Assembly: GCA_011050685.1 (NCBI GenBank)
Contig: DRFF01000169.1
Coordinates: forward strand, 23,476-87,475
DNA length: 64,000 bases
Direction of reading: 5' to 3'
Source of the DNA: Aurantimonas coralicida
GTDB taxonomy: Bacteria > Pseudomonadota > Alphaproteobacteria > Rhizobiales > Rhizobiaceae
Program-made: the position numbers and the translations under genes
Part shown: positions 26,473 through 34,740 of the stretch, piece by piece
Position numbering within the stretch: the stretch's first letter is position 1
How the letters are laid out: every line of letters starts with the position of its first letter
The notes under the pieces: model-generated
Database searches by the model: none
Told to the model about the DNA's origin: nothing
What the model saw: the letters and a program-made list of their open reading frames with translations, nothing else

Positions 26473-28080
26473 TCAAGCGGCGCTTCCGCCGGCCACTCGT
26501 GCTGCCCCAGCGCGCTCGGCCAGGAAGCGGTGGACAGCGTCGCCGTTCATCGGCTTCGCATAGAAGAATCCCTGCACCTCATCGAGTCCCTCGAGCTTGG
26601 CGAAGACCTCCTGACGCTCGTTCTCGACCCCTTCGAGCACCGTCTCCATGCGCAGAGTCGCCGCCATGCGGACGATGGTGCGCACGATCTCGGCCGTTTC
26701 TTCGCCCGATGCCAGTTCCTGGGTGAACGAGCGATCGATCTTGAGGCGGTCGAAGCGGAACTGCCGGAGATTTCCGAGGCTGGAAAATCCCGTACCGAAA
26801 TCGTCCATGGTGATCTTGACGCCGATTTCGCGGAGTTCGGCGATCATGCGAATGACGGTCGGGGTCGGATCGAGCAGGAGTGATTCCGTCACTTCGAGAT
26901 CCAGGCGACCTGGCGCAAGGCCGCTCTCTTCCAACACCTCCCGCACCCGAGGTGCCAATTGCCCATCCTGGAACTGGATCGGCGACAGATTCACCGCGAC
27001 GCCGATCGGCGCCGCCCAGCTGGCCGCCGCCGTGCACGCATCGACCAGCACCCGGTTGCCCAAGTGGAAGATCAGCCCGGAACTCTCCGCCGCGGGGATG
27101 AATTCGGCGGGCGCCAACTGACCCCGGCGCGGATGGTTCCAGCGGACAAGCGCCTCGAAACTGCGAATGGCGCCGTCGCGCGCCGCGATGATCGGCTGAA
27201 ATTGCAGCACGAATTCATTCCGGTCGAGGCCACGCTTCATCTCGCCGACCAGTTCGGCCTCCGCGTCCTTGGCCTGACGCATCTCGGGCCGGTAAATCTC
27301 GAACGCGTTGGCATATTTCGACTTGGCTCGGTAGAGCGCGATATCAGCCGAGCGCATGACGTCGGACCATGTCCGGCCATCGTCGCCGACACGCGCGATC
27401 CCGATGCTGAGTCCGGGCGTTAGCGGCACATTCTCGAAGTCGATGGTCTGCCCAACGCACGCGATGAGGGTTTTTGCAAAGTCCTCGGCGCCCTCGCCGG
27501 GTTGGGGAAAGTGTACGACGAGGAATTCGTCGCCGCCGAGACGCACCGGAATATCGTCATCAAGACAGAGCTCGCGCAGTCGTCGACCGACTTCGATCAG
27601 GACCAAATCGCCAGCGCGATGACCGAAGGTGTCGTTGATCTTCTTAAACTTGTCGAGGTCGAGCATGTAGACGAGCGCGCCGCGCTTTTGCCACAACCGG
27701 CTCGCGATTCCCTCCTCCAGCCGGCTGGTCAGATAGGAGCGATTGAACAGCCCTGTCACGGCATCGCAATGGGCCTGCTCGCGCATCAAGGCCTCGGCCT
27801 GATGCATCTGCCGAAGCCGATCCTCCAGCTTGCTTTGGCGGCGGCCGATCTCGAGAAAGACCCGCCCGATCACCAGCGGCGACGACAGCGCTAAGACGTG
27901 CATCGCTGTCGCCGTAAAGGTTGCACCAAAGCCGGGGGCGAGCCCCTGCCAGCGACGCACCTGCATATCGATCAAAAGTCCGGTGACGGCGAACAGGGTG
28001 CCCAGCCCGAGTCCGCAAAGAGTATAGGTCCGCTCCAACGGATTCAGGCGGAAATTGTTCAGCGGTTTGAAAAAGAACAC
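26473..28080 (-). CDS. Membrane GGDEF-EAL cyclic-di-GMP enzyme
   Basis: The 535-residue product starts at a GTG at 28080. Two N-terminal membrane segments (TLCGLGLGTLFAVTGLLI and TAMHVLALSSPLVIGRVFL) are followed by a short coiled coil. The GGDEF domain has RLGGDEFLV intact. The EAL domain has FEALVRW, NLSPIQF, LEVTES, DDFGTGFSSL, KIDRSF and EGVE, so all metal and catalytic residues of a phosphodiesterase are present. It may synthesise or degrade c-di-GMP, and the balance cannot be read from sequence. An in-frame TAA shortly upstream limits the start choice. Divergent from the phosphatase gene. Confidence 0.93.
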   Translation of the reverse strand: MFFFKPLNNFRLNPLERTYTLCGLGLGTLFAVTGLLIDMQVRRWQGLAPGFGATFTATAMHVLALSSPLVIGRVFLEIGRRQSKLEDRLRQMHQAEALMREQAHCDAVTGLFNRSYLTSRLEEGIASRLWQKRGALVYMLDLDKFKKINDTFGHRAGDLVLIEVGRRLRELCLDDDIPVRLGGDEFLVVHFPQPGEGAEDFAKTLIACVGQTIDFENVPLTPGLSIGIARVGDDGRTWSDVMRSADIALYRAKSKYANAFEIYRPEMRQAKDAEAELVGEMKRGLDRNEFVLQFQPIIAARDGAIRSFEALVRWNHPRRGQLAPAEFIPAAESSGLIFHLGNRVLVDACTAAASWAAPIGVAVNLSPIQFQDGQLAPRVREVLEESGLAPGRLDLEVTESLLLDPTPTVIRMIAELREIGVKITMDDFGTGFSSLGNLRQFRFDRLKIDRSFTQELASGEETAEIVRTIVRMAATLRMETVLEGVENERQEVFAKLEGLDEVQGFFYAKPMNGDAVHRFLAERAGAARVAGGSAA

Positions 28081-28223
28081 GTCCGCGATCCAGTGTCTCG
28101 AAGAGTTGACAGAGCCTTATCCGCAATCCGGGGTGGAGTGATACCAATTTAGGTTGTTCTACTTTCGAGCGAATTAACGCCTCGCAGAAAATCGCCCCCG
28201 TCCCGGCGAAGAGAGTTTCCGTC

Positions 28224-29027
28224 ATGTCGTCATATCCATCCCTGATCGCGGCCATCGGCGACGTGCATGGTGCGGCCGGGCTACTTTCGACGCTTCTTCA
28301 GGGGCTCGATACGGTCACCGCAGGCCGTCAGGCGACCATGGAGATCATCTTCCTCGGCGATATCGTCGACAGAGGACCCGACAGTTGCGGCGCCCTCGAT
28401 CTCGTCGTCGAAGCGATCGCCAACCATCCGAAATCCCAACTGCTCATCGGCAATCACGACTGGTGGTTGCTGCAATTTCTTAAAGGTGAACTCGACCGCG
28501 ACGCGGTCGACAATTGGCTGGACCAAGGCGGCGCCGCCACTCTCGCCTCCTATGGCGCCGCCCCGGACCGCGACCTCGACGCTATCCGACACCGCATCCT
28601 GAAGGATCGACCGGAGCATTTGGAGCTCCTGTCCGGCGCCGCGACGATCGCGGTCGACGGAAGCTTCGCCTTCGTCCATGCCGGAATCGATCCGCGTCGG
28701 CCGATCGACCGGCAGGATCCGCACGACTGCCTATGGATCCGCGCGCCCTTCCTCGACCATATCGGACGGCTCAGCCACGTCGTCGTGCATGGCCATCAGC
28801 CCCAAAAGGGTGGCCGTCCGGTGGTTACGGAAAACCGCATCTCGATGGACACCGGCGCCGTCTTCACCGGCCGGCTCTCGGCCGTCGTCATCGAACGGGA
28901 CAGCGACCAACTGGAGTTTTTCGCTGCCACCGCAGCGGGTGGCTTCGCGGCCGTCGAGCCGATCCGACTGGATCGGGGGCTCGGTACGGTCCTGGATGCT
29001 TCAGCACGTACGGCCGATCGCGTCTGA
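28224..29027 (+). CDS. Metallophosphoesterase, serine/threonine-phosphatase type
   Basis: The 267-residue product has the full calcineurin-like metal site: IGDVHGAAG, IIFLGDIVDRGPDS, LLIGNHDWW, then VVVHGHQPQKG and SMDTGAVFTG. The order and spacing match PPP-type bacterial phosphatases of the PrpA/PrpB and diadenosine-tetraphosphatase groups. The substrate cannot be decided from sequence. No neighbour suggests a pathway. It is cytoplasmic, with no signal peptide. Confidence 0.9.
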   Translation: MSSYPSLIAAIGDVHGAAGLLSTLLQGLDTVTAGRQATMEIIFLGDIVDRGPDSCGALDLVVEAIANHPKSQLLIGNHDWWLLQFLKGELDRDAVDNWLDQGGAATLASYGAAPDRDLDAIRHRILKDRPEHLELLSGAATIAVDGSFAFVHAGIDPRRPIDRQDPHDCLWIRAPFLDHIGRLSHVVVHGHQPQKGGRPVVTENRISMDTGAVFTGRLSAVVIERDSDQLEFFAATAAGGFAAVEPIRLDRGLGTVLDASARTADRV

Positions 29028-29416
29028 TGTCGCCGCACAGGCGTCGTCCCGCCGATATCTCCGGCGGCCGACGCCCAACCGCCGTGGATATCCGCAGGCA
29101 AAAAAATGGGCGGCACGAGGCCGCCCGAATTATGGCTGGAGTATCAGGTCATGAAAAACCCGATGTCCTGCTAATGCGTCAGCTCCGGTTTGGTTGCACT
29201 CGTGCCAAAAATAAGTGATCCAGCCCGACGCGCACGCGCCGGCAATTCAGCCGAGAACCGCGCTCAGGCGCGGCAAAGTCGTTAGCAGACGCAACCAACC
29301 GCGCATGGTGGCGTTATCGCAGCGAATGCTCTTGCGCCACCGCCCGATCGGCATGACCTAAGTGCCCGGAGCCAGTGTCGGCGCACACCAACAGACGACC
29401 GCAGGAGTCCCAGCCC
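29028..29416. other. 389-base gap with a minus-strand terminator, no protein gene
   Basis: Longest frames are about 20 codons on either strand. The region holds a strong minus-strand terminator at 29100-29126 although no minus-strand gene is present, which raises the possibility of a small RNA reading from near 29400 toward 29100. The 3' part carries the leader of the SOUL gene with AGGAG before 29417. Confidence 0.4.
29100..29126 (-). terminator. Intrinsic terminator, minus strand
   Basis: Read on the minus strand: GGGCGGC, loop CTCGT, GCCGCCC, then A and seven T. The stem is 29108-29126 and the T tract 29100-29106. This is a textbook Rho-independent terminator. It does not serve either flanking gene, since both are on the plus strand and their side lacks a T tract. 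Confidence 0.75.
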
Positions 29417-30433
29417 ATGTTCCGCGACAAGCCCACCGCCTATGATCGCATTGCCGATGCCCTCAGCGATATCGGCGAGCGCATTGAAGAGCTCGAGGGG
29501 CGGGTCGTCGACCGTTTCGATCCCCGGCCGTCGCGAGCCGAGCGGATGCGCCGATCGATTTCCCGGCACTTGCCGTTCCACACCGAGCCGACGGGCCTGT
29601 CGCGCTACATGCCGGACTTTCTGACCGGCCTGTCGATGCCGTCCGGCTCCGAGGCCCGCCGCCACGTCCGCTCGCTTCGCGACGACGCCGGTGAGGGAAT
29701 CGACACAGCGCGCGGTTATCTGAGTGATTTTCGCCAGCATCTTCCCGATCTGCGCCTGGCCCGCCTTCCGGGTTTTCGCGGCGGAAACCAGCCCCAGCGC
29801 GGGATCGACTACCTGCGTGACCGGCCGGAACTGACCGCGCTTCTCGTGGTAGGCGGTGCCGTCGCGGTCGTCGGCACGGCGTATTTCGTCACCAAGAAGG
29901 TACAGGAACACACCGAGGAACCTGACTACGACGTGGTCCGCGAGGACGGGGCGATCGAAATCCGCGATTACGATGCGATGATCGTCGCCGAGACCGTCAA
30001 GAGCGGCTATCATGAGAAGGCGCGCCGCATGGGCTTCCAGACGCTCGCCGACTACATTTTCGCCCGCAGCCGCCCCGGCAAGAAGATCAAGATGACGACC
30101 CCCGTGACCCAGCAGCTGGCCGAAGGCGATGGCCGGACCAAGGGCTGGGCCGTGCGCTTCGTCATGCCGAAGAAATTCACCCTCGCCAGCCTCCCCAAGC
30201 CGGGCAATGGCGACGTGGCGATCAAGGAGGTTCAGGCGCGACGCATCGCGGCGATCCGCTTTTCCGGAAACTTCAATGCAACGCTCGCCAGCAAGCACTT
30301 GATGAGCCTCTACAATTATCTGGCGGACAACAATCTGAAGCAGAAGAGCGATCCCGAATACGCCTTCTACAATCCGCCCTGGACCCCCGGCTTCATGAAG
30401 CGCAACGAAATCCTGATCGAGATCGAACGCTGA
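29417..30433 (+). CDS. SOUL heme-binding-domain membrane protein
   Basis: The 338-residue product starts at the ATG at 29417 after AGGAG. The first 140 residues are charged and predicted mostly helical (ADALSDIGERIEELEGRVVDRF). One membrane segment, LTALLVVGGAVAVVGTAYFV, lies near residue 150. The rest is a SOUL domain: YDVVREDGAIEIRDYDAMIVAET, FQTLADYIFA, KIKMTTPVTQQL, WAVRFVMPKKFTLASLPKP and IRFSGNF. SOUL proteins bind heme or related tetrapyrroles, but a bacterial function is not established. The N-terminal part is unlike usual family members. The following 77-residue gene is 37 bases downstream and probably co-transcribed. Confidence 0.88.
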   Translation: MFRDKPTAYDRIADALSDIGERIEELEGRVVDRFDPRPSRAERMRRSISRHLPFHTEPTGLSRYMPDFLTGLSMPSGSEARRHVRSLRDDAGEGIDTARGYLSDFRQHLPDLRLARLPGFRGGNQPQRGIDYLRDRPELTALLVVGGAVAVVGTAYFVTKKVQEHTEEPDYDVVREDGAIEIRDYDAMIVAETVKSGYHEKARRMGFQTLADYIFARSRPGKKIKMTTPVTQQLAEGDGRTKGWAVRFVMPKKFTLASLPKPGNGDVAIKEVQARRIAAIRFSGNFNATLASKHLMSLYNYLADNNLKQKSDPEYAFYNPPWTPGFMKRNEILIEIER

Positions 30434-30470
30434 GACGCTTGCGCCGCGACGCCAGCCAATGGAGATGACA

Positions 30471-30704
30471 ATGGCACAAGACAATCCTCACAAGACGGCG
30501 CCGAAAGGTGGCGACATGCCCGCCGGAACGACAGATCCCGATATTCTCAGCGAGGATCAAATCGCCTCCGAACGGATGGGCGACAACGCTTTGCAGGCAA
30601 AGAACCAGCTGGATCAGCACAACCAGCGCACGACCCAGGCGGGTGCCAAGCGCGAGCCCGACAAGGACACGCTCGAAGCATTTCGAAAAATGGACGAGAA
30701 ATAG
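30471..30704 (+). CDS. 77-residue disordered hydrophilic protein
   Basis: The start is taken as the ATG at 30471, six bases after GGAGA; two in-frame ATG codons just upstream are possible. The product is very hydrophilic, with no cysteine or tryptophan: GGDMPAGTTDPDILSEDQIASERMGDNALQAKNQLDQHNQ. Such proteins are often stress-related in rhizobia, but that is only analogy. It follows the SOUL gene closely and is followed by a strong terminator, so the pair forms a likely operon. Confidence 0.7.
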   Translation: MAQDNPHKTAPKGGDMPAGTTDPDILSEDQIASERMGDNALQAKNQLDQHNQRTTQAGAKREPDKDTLEAFRKMDEK

Positions 30705-30734
30705 GGCCGATTCGGCTGTGACGGAGAAAATGGC

Positions 30735-30770
30735 AAAAAGGGTTCGCGGATTCTGCGAGCCCTTTTTTTT
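30735..30770 (+). terminator. Intrinsic terminator after the SOUL operon
   Basis: Arms AAAAAGGGTTCGC (30735-30747) and GCGAGCCCTTTTT (30755-30767) pair with one G-T wobble around a seven-base loop. Eight T residues end the structure. Confidence 0.92.
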
Positions 30771-30857
30771 GCGCCGCCCTGTTGCGACTGTTCGCACCTT
30801 CGCTGACAGGAGCGGATCGATCTGACCGCCACGGCGCGATCCGGGTCCGCTCTCCGG

Positions 30858-31205
30858 TCAGACCTTGATGACGTAGTGCTTCTTGGTCGGCTCGACGACC
30901 TTCCATCGGCCCTTGAAGCCGGGGCGGATGACGAAGCTGTCACCAGCGACGAGCTTGACCGGCTCACAGCCCTCCTCGGTCAGCACCGAAACGCCTTCCA
31001 GGATGTGCAGGAACTCCCACTCGGTATAGTCGATCTCCCACTCGCCGGCGGTCGATTCCCAGATGCCGGCGTAAAGGCCGTTGCCGTCGTCCTCGATGTT
31101 CCAGGTCTTGTTGGCGGGGCGGCCGCTCTTGATCTTTTCCTTGGCCGGCGCTCCGGTCTCGACGGCAATGCCGTCCTTGTCGAATCTTAGGAAATGCTCG
31201 GCCAT
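30858..31205 (-). CDS. Cupin_3 (DUF861) domain protein
   Basis: The 115-residue product is a single small cupin. The barrel is seen in KTWNIEDDGNGLYAGIWESTAGEWEIDYTEWEFLHILEGVSVL and GDSFVIRPGFKGRWKVVEPTKKHYVI. These segments match DUF861-type cupins such as ureidoglycolate-related and RmlC-like proteins. The usual metal His residues are largely replaced, with only the H of FLHILEG in place, so it may be a binding and not a catalytic domain. Substrate unknown. It sits 144 bases after metY on the same strand. Confidence 0.85.
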   Translation of the reverse strand: MAEHFLRFDKDGIAVETGAPAKEKIKSGRPANKTWNIEDDGNGLYAGIWESTAGEWEIDYTEWEFLHILEGVSVLTEEGCEPVKLVAGDSFVIRPGFKGRWKVVEPTKKHYVIKV

Positions 31206-31349
31206 ATCGGATCTTTCAGCAGGAAGAAGAGATTATCGGACCGGCAGAAATGCGCGGCGGCGCCGCTCGTTCCGTCATTGGCGAGAAAGCCAAAACGGCC
31301 GCCTCATGGGCGACCGTTCCAGGTTTGAGGTCGAAGCCGGCGAACGGGA

Positions 31350-32627
31350 TCAGGTCTTGGCCAGCGCCTGATCGAGATCGGCGATGATGTCGGCAACGGT
31401 CTCGATACCGATCGACAGCCGCACCACGTCCGGCCCGGCACCGGCGGCGATCTTCTGCTCGTCGGCGAGCTGCTTGTGGGTGGTCGAGGCCGGGTGGATC
31501 ACCAGCGAGCGCGTATCGCCGATATTGGCGAGATGGGAAAACAGCTCCAGCGCCTCGACGAAGGTGACGCCCGCCTCGAAGCCGCCCTTGAGCCCGAAGG
31601 TGAAGACCGCCCCAGCCCCGTTGGGCGCGTATTTTTTCATCATGGCGTGGTTCGGATCGTCTTCGAGACCCGCATAGGACACCCAGCTGACCTTGTCGTG
31701 GCCTTTGAGGTGCTGAGCGACCTTGAGCGCGTTGTCGCAATGGCGCTGCATCCTCAGCGGCAGCGTCTCGATGCCGGTCAGGAGCATGAAGGCGTTGAAC
31801 GGCGAGATCGCCGGGCCGAGATCGCGCAGGCCGAGAACCCGGCAGGCGATGGCGAAGGCGAAATTGCCGAAGGTCTCGTGCAGAACGATACCGTTATACT
31901 CTTCTCGCGGCTGCGACAGCATCGGGTAGCGGTCGCTCGCAGACCAGTCGAAGGTGCCGGCGTCGACGATGGCACCGCCCATCGAATTGCCGTGGCCGCC
32001 CATGAATTTGGTCAGCGAATGGATGACGATGTCGGCCCCGTGTTCGATCGGTCGGCACAGATATGGCGTCGCCATGGTGTTGTCGACGATCAACGGGATG
32101 CCGTGCTTCTGGGCGATCGCCGCGACCGCCGCGATGTCGACCACGGCGCCAGCTGGATTGGCGAAGGATTCCATGAAGATCGCGCGGGTCTTGTCGGTGA
32201 TCGCCGCCTCGAAGCTCGACACGTCGTCCGGGTCTGCCCATTTCACCCGCCAGTCGAACGACTTGAAGGCGTGGCCGAACTGGTTGATCGAGCCGCCATA
32301 GAGCTTGCGCGAGGCGACGAACTCGTCGCCCGGCCGCAGCAGCGCCTGGAAGACGATGAGCTGGGCGGCATGGCCCGACGCCACCGCCAAGGCTGCGGTG
32401 CCGCCTTCGAGCGCGGCGACTCGCTCCTCGAGCACGGCCTGGGTCGGGTTCATGATGCGCGTATAGATATTGCCGAACTGCTGCAGGCCGAACAGCGAGG
32501 CGGCATGGTCGACATCGTCGAAGACGAAGGAGGTGGTCTGGTAGATCGGGGTCGCGCGCGCGCCCGTCGACGGATCCGGCTGGGCGCCGGCATGGATGGA
32601 TAGTGTCTCGAACCCCGGTCCGCTCAT
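31350..32627 (-). CDS. metY: O-acetylhomoserine sulfhydrylase (MetY type)
   Basis: The 425-residue PLP enzyme converts O-acetylhomoserine and sulfide to homocysteine in methionine synthesis. Motifs of the Cys/Met metabolism PLP family: SIHAGAQPDPSTGARATPIYQTTSFVF, YTRIMNPT, AALASGH-type cofactor loop, and the Schiff-base lysine in IHSLTKFMGGHGNSMGG. Length and the insert RKLYGGSINQFGHAFKSFDW distinguish it from cystathionine gamma-synthase (about 385 residues). Start at 32627 is eight bases after GGGAG. Some relatives use O-succinylhomoserine, and sequence alone does not settle this. Confidence 0.92.
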   Translation of the reverse strand: MSGPGFETLSIHAGAQPDPSTGARATPIYQTTSFVFDDVDHAASLFGLQQFGNIYTRIMNPTQAVLEERVAALEGGTAALAVASGHAAQLIVFQALLRPGDEFVASRKLYGGSINQFGHAFKSFDWRVKWADPDDVSSFEAAITDKTRAIFMESFANPAGAVVDIAAVAAIAQKHGIPLIVDNTMATPYLCRPIEHGADIVIHSLTKFMGGHGNSMGGAIVDAGTFDWSASDRYPMLSQPREEYNGIVLHETFGNFAFAIACRVLGLRDLGPAISPFNAFMLLTGIETLPLRMQRHCDNALKVAQHLKGHDKVSWVSYAGLEDDPNHAMMKKYAPNGAGAVFTFGLKGGFEAGVTFVEALELFSHLANIGDTRSLVIHPASTTHKQLADEQKIAAGAGPDVVRLSIGIETVADIIADLDQALAKT

Positions 32628-32808
32628 TCTTTCGCTCCCTGCGTATCTCGCCGACGGCCGCTCGGCGGCCGGTTCCCGGCATCATGCCGCCGACGGCTTA
32701 GCACGGCGCGCGCCAGGGGACGAGAAACCGTCAACCCGTTTTTCGGCGCGAGCGGGGATATTGTTCTGCGATGAGGCGGTGGGAGCGGCTCCTACACGTT
32801 GCCACATA

Positions 32809-32834
32809 TAGCGTCGCATATATTGTAGCGTCGC
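32809..32834 (+). promoter_or_regulatory. Direct repeat TAGCGTCGC x2 before an orphan gene
   Basis: TAGCGTCGC occurs at 32809-32817 and 32826-32834, start to start 17 bases, so on nearly the same DNA face. An AT-rich CATATATTG separates them. The second copy ends 16 bases before the start codon, within the transcribed leader or core promoter. A regulator site is possible but unproven. Confidence 0.3.
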
Positions 32835-32850
32835 TAGCTGGAGAAATTCC

Positions 32851-33300
32851 ATGGCTTATAAGCCGCTGCTGCCGAGCACGGATGACATAAAACTCTGGGG
32901 TCGCTTTGTCCGAGTCTACTCTGGGGCATTTGGCTCTGGCACCCCGCCGGAGGATCCGGATCCCGGGATCGGCATCGACGGCCATCTGTGGATGATGGTC
33001 CCCCTCAAAGCGTGGGAAATGCACGACCTTATGGCTACGGCTCTGCCGCAAGTTGAAATCGAGCCCGAGAGTCTGGTCGACCAACTGTTCATCCATCTGA
33101 AAGGCAATAAGCTCAAGCGAGGCCTGTTGAGCCGGCCGCGTTGGGGCGGAAGCGTGACTTATCTGGCGGGGCGACTTGAATTTGACGTTGGATTTCTGGC
33201 GGCGCGCGAGGTTCGCGTTTTCTTCGAAAGTTTCGATCGCTGGCGTGCGGGAGAGTGGCCGCTATCAACGAATTTCGACGCCGCATACGAGCGGGCTTAG
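32851..33300 (+). CDS. 149-residue orphan protein
   Basis: The ATG at 32851 follows GGAGAAATTCC. The product is cytoplasmic and mixed alpha/beta: STDDIKLWGRFVRVYSGAFG, GHLWMMVPLKAWEMHDLMATALPQ, VDQLFIHLKGNKLKRGLLSRPRWGG, LEFDVGFLAAREVRVFFESFDRW. Many aromatic residues and no cysteine. I do not recognise a family. Its base composition is somewhat lower in GC than flanking genes, and it borders the duplicated segment and toxin-antitoxin pair, so it may have arrived with them. Confidence 0.65.
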   Translation: MAYKPLLPSTDDIKLWGRFVRVYSGAFGSGTPPEDPDPGIGIDGHLWMMVPLKAWEMHDLMATALPQVEIEPESLVDQLFIHLKGNKLKRGLLSRPRWGGSVTYLAGRLEFDVGFLAAREVRVFFESFDRWRAGEWPLSTNFDAAYERA

Positions 33301-33381
33301 CAGATAGGTTAATCAATCAAAGACCAGTGCAGCCGAGGTATGACAAATGGCGACGCTTGAACGATACGAGAGACTACGCGC

Positions 33382-33508
33382 CCCTACTCCTTACCGCCGC
33401 AGGTTCGGCTAAAAACTCTGATACCCTTGTCCATCACGCGCTTCTTCGACGCGATCCCCCCGCGAATTGATGCCGTTCCAGCCGATCTCGCCGGGCAGAC
33501 GCGCCTAT
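33382..33508 (-). pseudogene. Degenerate copy of the 3' end of the CoA-binding-protein gene
   Basis: This stretch aligns with 34200-34325, the 3' end of the gene at 34210-34740. A 36-base block is identical (33459-33494 against 34278-34313). Outside it there are scattered substitutions and a one-base insertion that shifts the frame after the GEIGWNGINSR coding segment. The copy reads in the same direction as the intact gene and has no start of its own. It forms the left arm of a direct repeat that brackets the ParDE module. Confidence 0.85.
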
Positions 33509-33528
33509 GCGATCCTTGGTCAACCGCC

Positions 33529-33840
33529 TCAGCCCGCGATCAGCGCCTGCCAGTTTCGCCGCACATGGACGACGCGCACAATGAGCAGGTGTCCTGCTTC
33601 GGTCCGATAGATGATCCAATGCGACCGATGCCGGTAGAGCCGGACGGGCGGCGTGATCTCGGTGCGTTCCCGCGCGATCTCCGGGGTACCCAGAAGCAAG
33701 TGAAAGCTGCTCTCGAAGCTCGCCACATAGGCTTCGGCCTGGTCGGCCGACCATGTTCGCGCCGTGTAGCGCCAGATGCTGCCGAGGTCGGCCTCCGCCT
33801 GTGGCGTCAGCCGGTATTCGGCAAGCCTACCGGCCGGCAT
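33529..33840 (-). CDS. parE: ParE/RelE-superfamily toxin
   Basis: The roughly 103-residue product has the ParE pattern: YRLTPQAEADLGSIWRYTARTWSADQAEAYVASFESSFHLL, then VRLYRHRSHWIIYRTEAGHLLIVRVVHVRRNW. ParE toxins inhibit DNA gyrase, RelE toxins cut mRNA on the ribosome; the helix-rich N-terminus and the RVVHVRRNW end favour ParE. The start is the ATG at 33840 or a GTG at 33849. It overlaps the end of the antitoxin gene, so the two are coupled. Confidence 0.88.
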   Translation of the reverse strand: MPAGRLAEYRLTPQAEADLGSIWRYTARTWSADQAEAYVASFESSFHLLLGTPEIARERTEITPPVRLYRHRSHWIIYRTEAGHLLIVRVVHVRRNWQALIAG

Positions 33841-34072
33841 CGTCCTCACGCATCGCCCTGAGGAAGCCTTTGAAGTCGAAAGGCCGGGCAGGCCCGCTTT
33901 CTAGACCTTCCGTCACCAGCGCCTGCAATTCGTCGATCGCGTTCTGGCGGTCCTGGTCCCGTCGGATCAGGTCGCGCACATAGTCGCTCGCGTTGCTGTA
34001 GCGGCCGTCTTCCGTCTGACGTTCCACCCAGGCCTTCATCGGGTCAGGCAGCGAGACGTTCATTGTGGCCAT
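33827..34072 (-). CDS. parD: ParD-type antitoxin
   Basis: The 81-residue product opens NVSLPDPMKAWVERQTEDGRYSNASDYVRDLIRRDQ, the ribbon-helix-helix of CC2985-type ParD antitoxins that binds the operon promoter. The C-terminal half (ELQALVTEGLESGPARPFDFKGFLRAMRED) is the toxin-binding tail. It precedes and overlaps the toxin gene. Autoregulation through the AT-rich upstream DNA (34090-34140) is expected. Confidence 0.9.
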   Translation of the reverse strand: MATMNVSLPDPMKAWVERQTEDGRYSNASDYVRDLIRRDQDRQNAIDELQALVTEGLESGPARPFDFKGFLRAMREDDAGR

Positions 34073-34209
34073 GAATGAGCCTCCGAACCAGTGTCAGGAA
34101 CTTGAAGCAATATGGCAATGATTGTCAAATATTGCCATCGACGCTTCCTTCTATAACCCGGAAATTCGTTGCGCCACTTCGTCAGATGGACGCCTGACAC
34201 CCCTCCCCG

Positions 34210-34740
34210 CTACCGCCGCGGGTTCAGCCCGAAACTCTGGTAGCCCTTGCCCATCACCGGCTTCTTCGACGAGAGCACCCGCGAATTGATGCCGTTCCAG
34301 CCGATCTCGCCGGACAGGCGCGCAAATTCGATCTTCGGGCAGCGATCCATGACGACGGTGAGCCCGGCGGCTTCCGCCTTCGCCGCCGCGTCCTCATGGC
34401 GGATGCCGAGCTGCATCCAGATCACCTTGGGCTTCGGATCGAGCGCCAGCGCTTCCTCGACGATCCCCGGCACGGCGTCGGCGCCGCGAAAGATGTCGAC
34501 CATGTCGATCGGCTCGGGAATGCTCTTCAGATCGGCGTGGCAGCGCTGGCCGAGCAGATCCTGACCGGCCAGGCCCGGATTGACCGGAATGACGCGGTAG
34601 CCTTTGGCCAGCAGGTATTTCAGCACGAAATAGGACGGCCGCACGGACTTGGCGCTGGCGCCGACCAGGGCGATGGTCTTCACGCGGTCGAGAATGTCGC
34701 GGATCGTCGCGTCGGAATAGGTGAGCAGGGCGGCGCTCAT
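34210..34740 (-). CDS. CoA-binding-domain protein (YccU type)
   Basis: The 176-residue product has a Rossmann-like CoA-binding fold: IRDILDRVKTIALVGASAKSVRPSYFVLKYLLAKGYRVIPVNPGLAGQDLLGQ, then DMVDIFRGADAVPGIVEEAL and KVIWMQLGIRHEDAAAKAEAAGLTVVMDRCPKIE. Stand-alone proteins of this kind are widespread and their role is unknown. The ATG overlaps the stop of the enoyl-CoA hydratase gene (ATGA), so they are co-translated, and a CoA-related role is plausible. Its 3' end is partly duplicated at 33382-33508. Confidence 0.92.
   Translation of the reverse strand: MSAALLTYSDATIRDILDRVKTIALVGASAKSVRPSYFVLKYLLAKGYRVIPVNPGLAGQDLLGQRCHADLKSIPEPIDMVDIFRGADAVPGIVEEALALDPKPKVIWMQLGIRHEDAAAKAEAAGLTVVMDRCPKIEFARLSGEIGWNGINSRVLSSKKPVMGKGYQSFGLNPRR

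Noticed and set aside
29100..29180. 22-codon plus-strand frame beginning in the hairpin
   Set aside because: Too short, weak ribosome site, and its first codons form the terminator stem.
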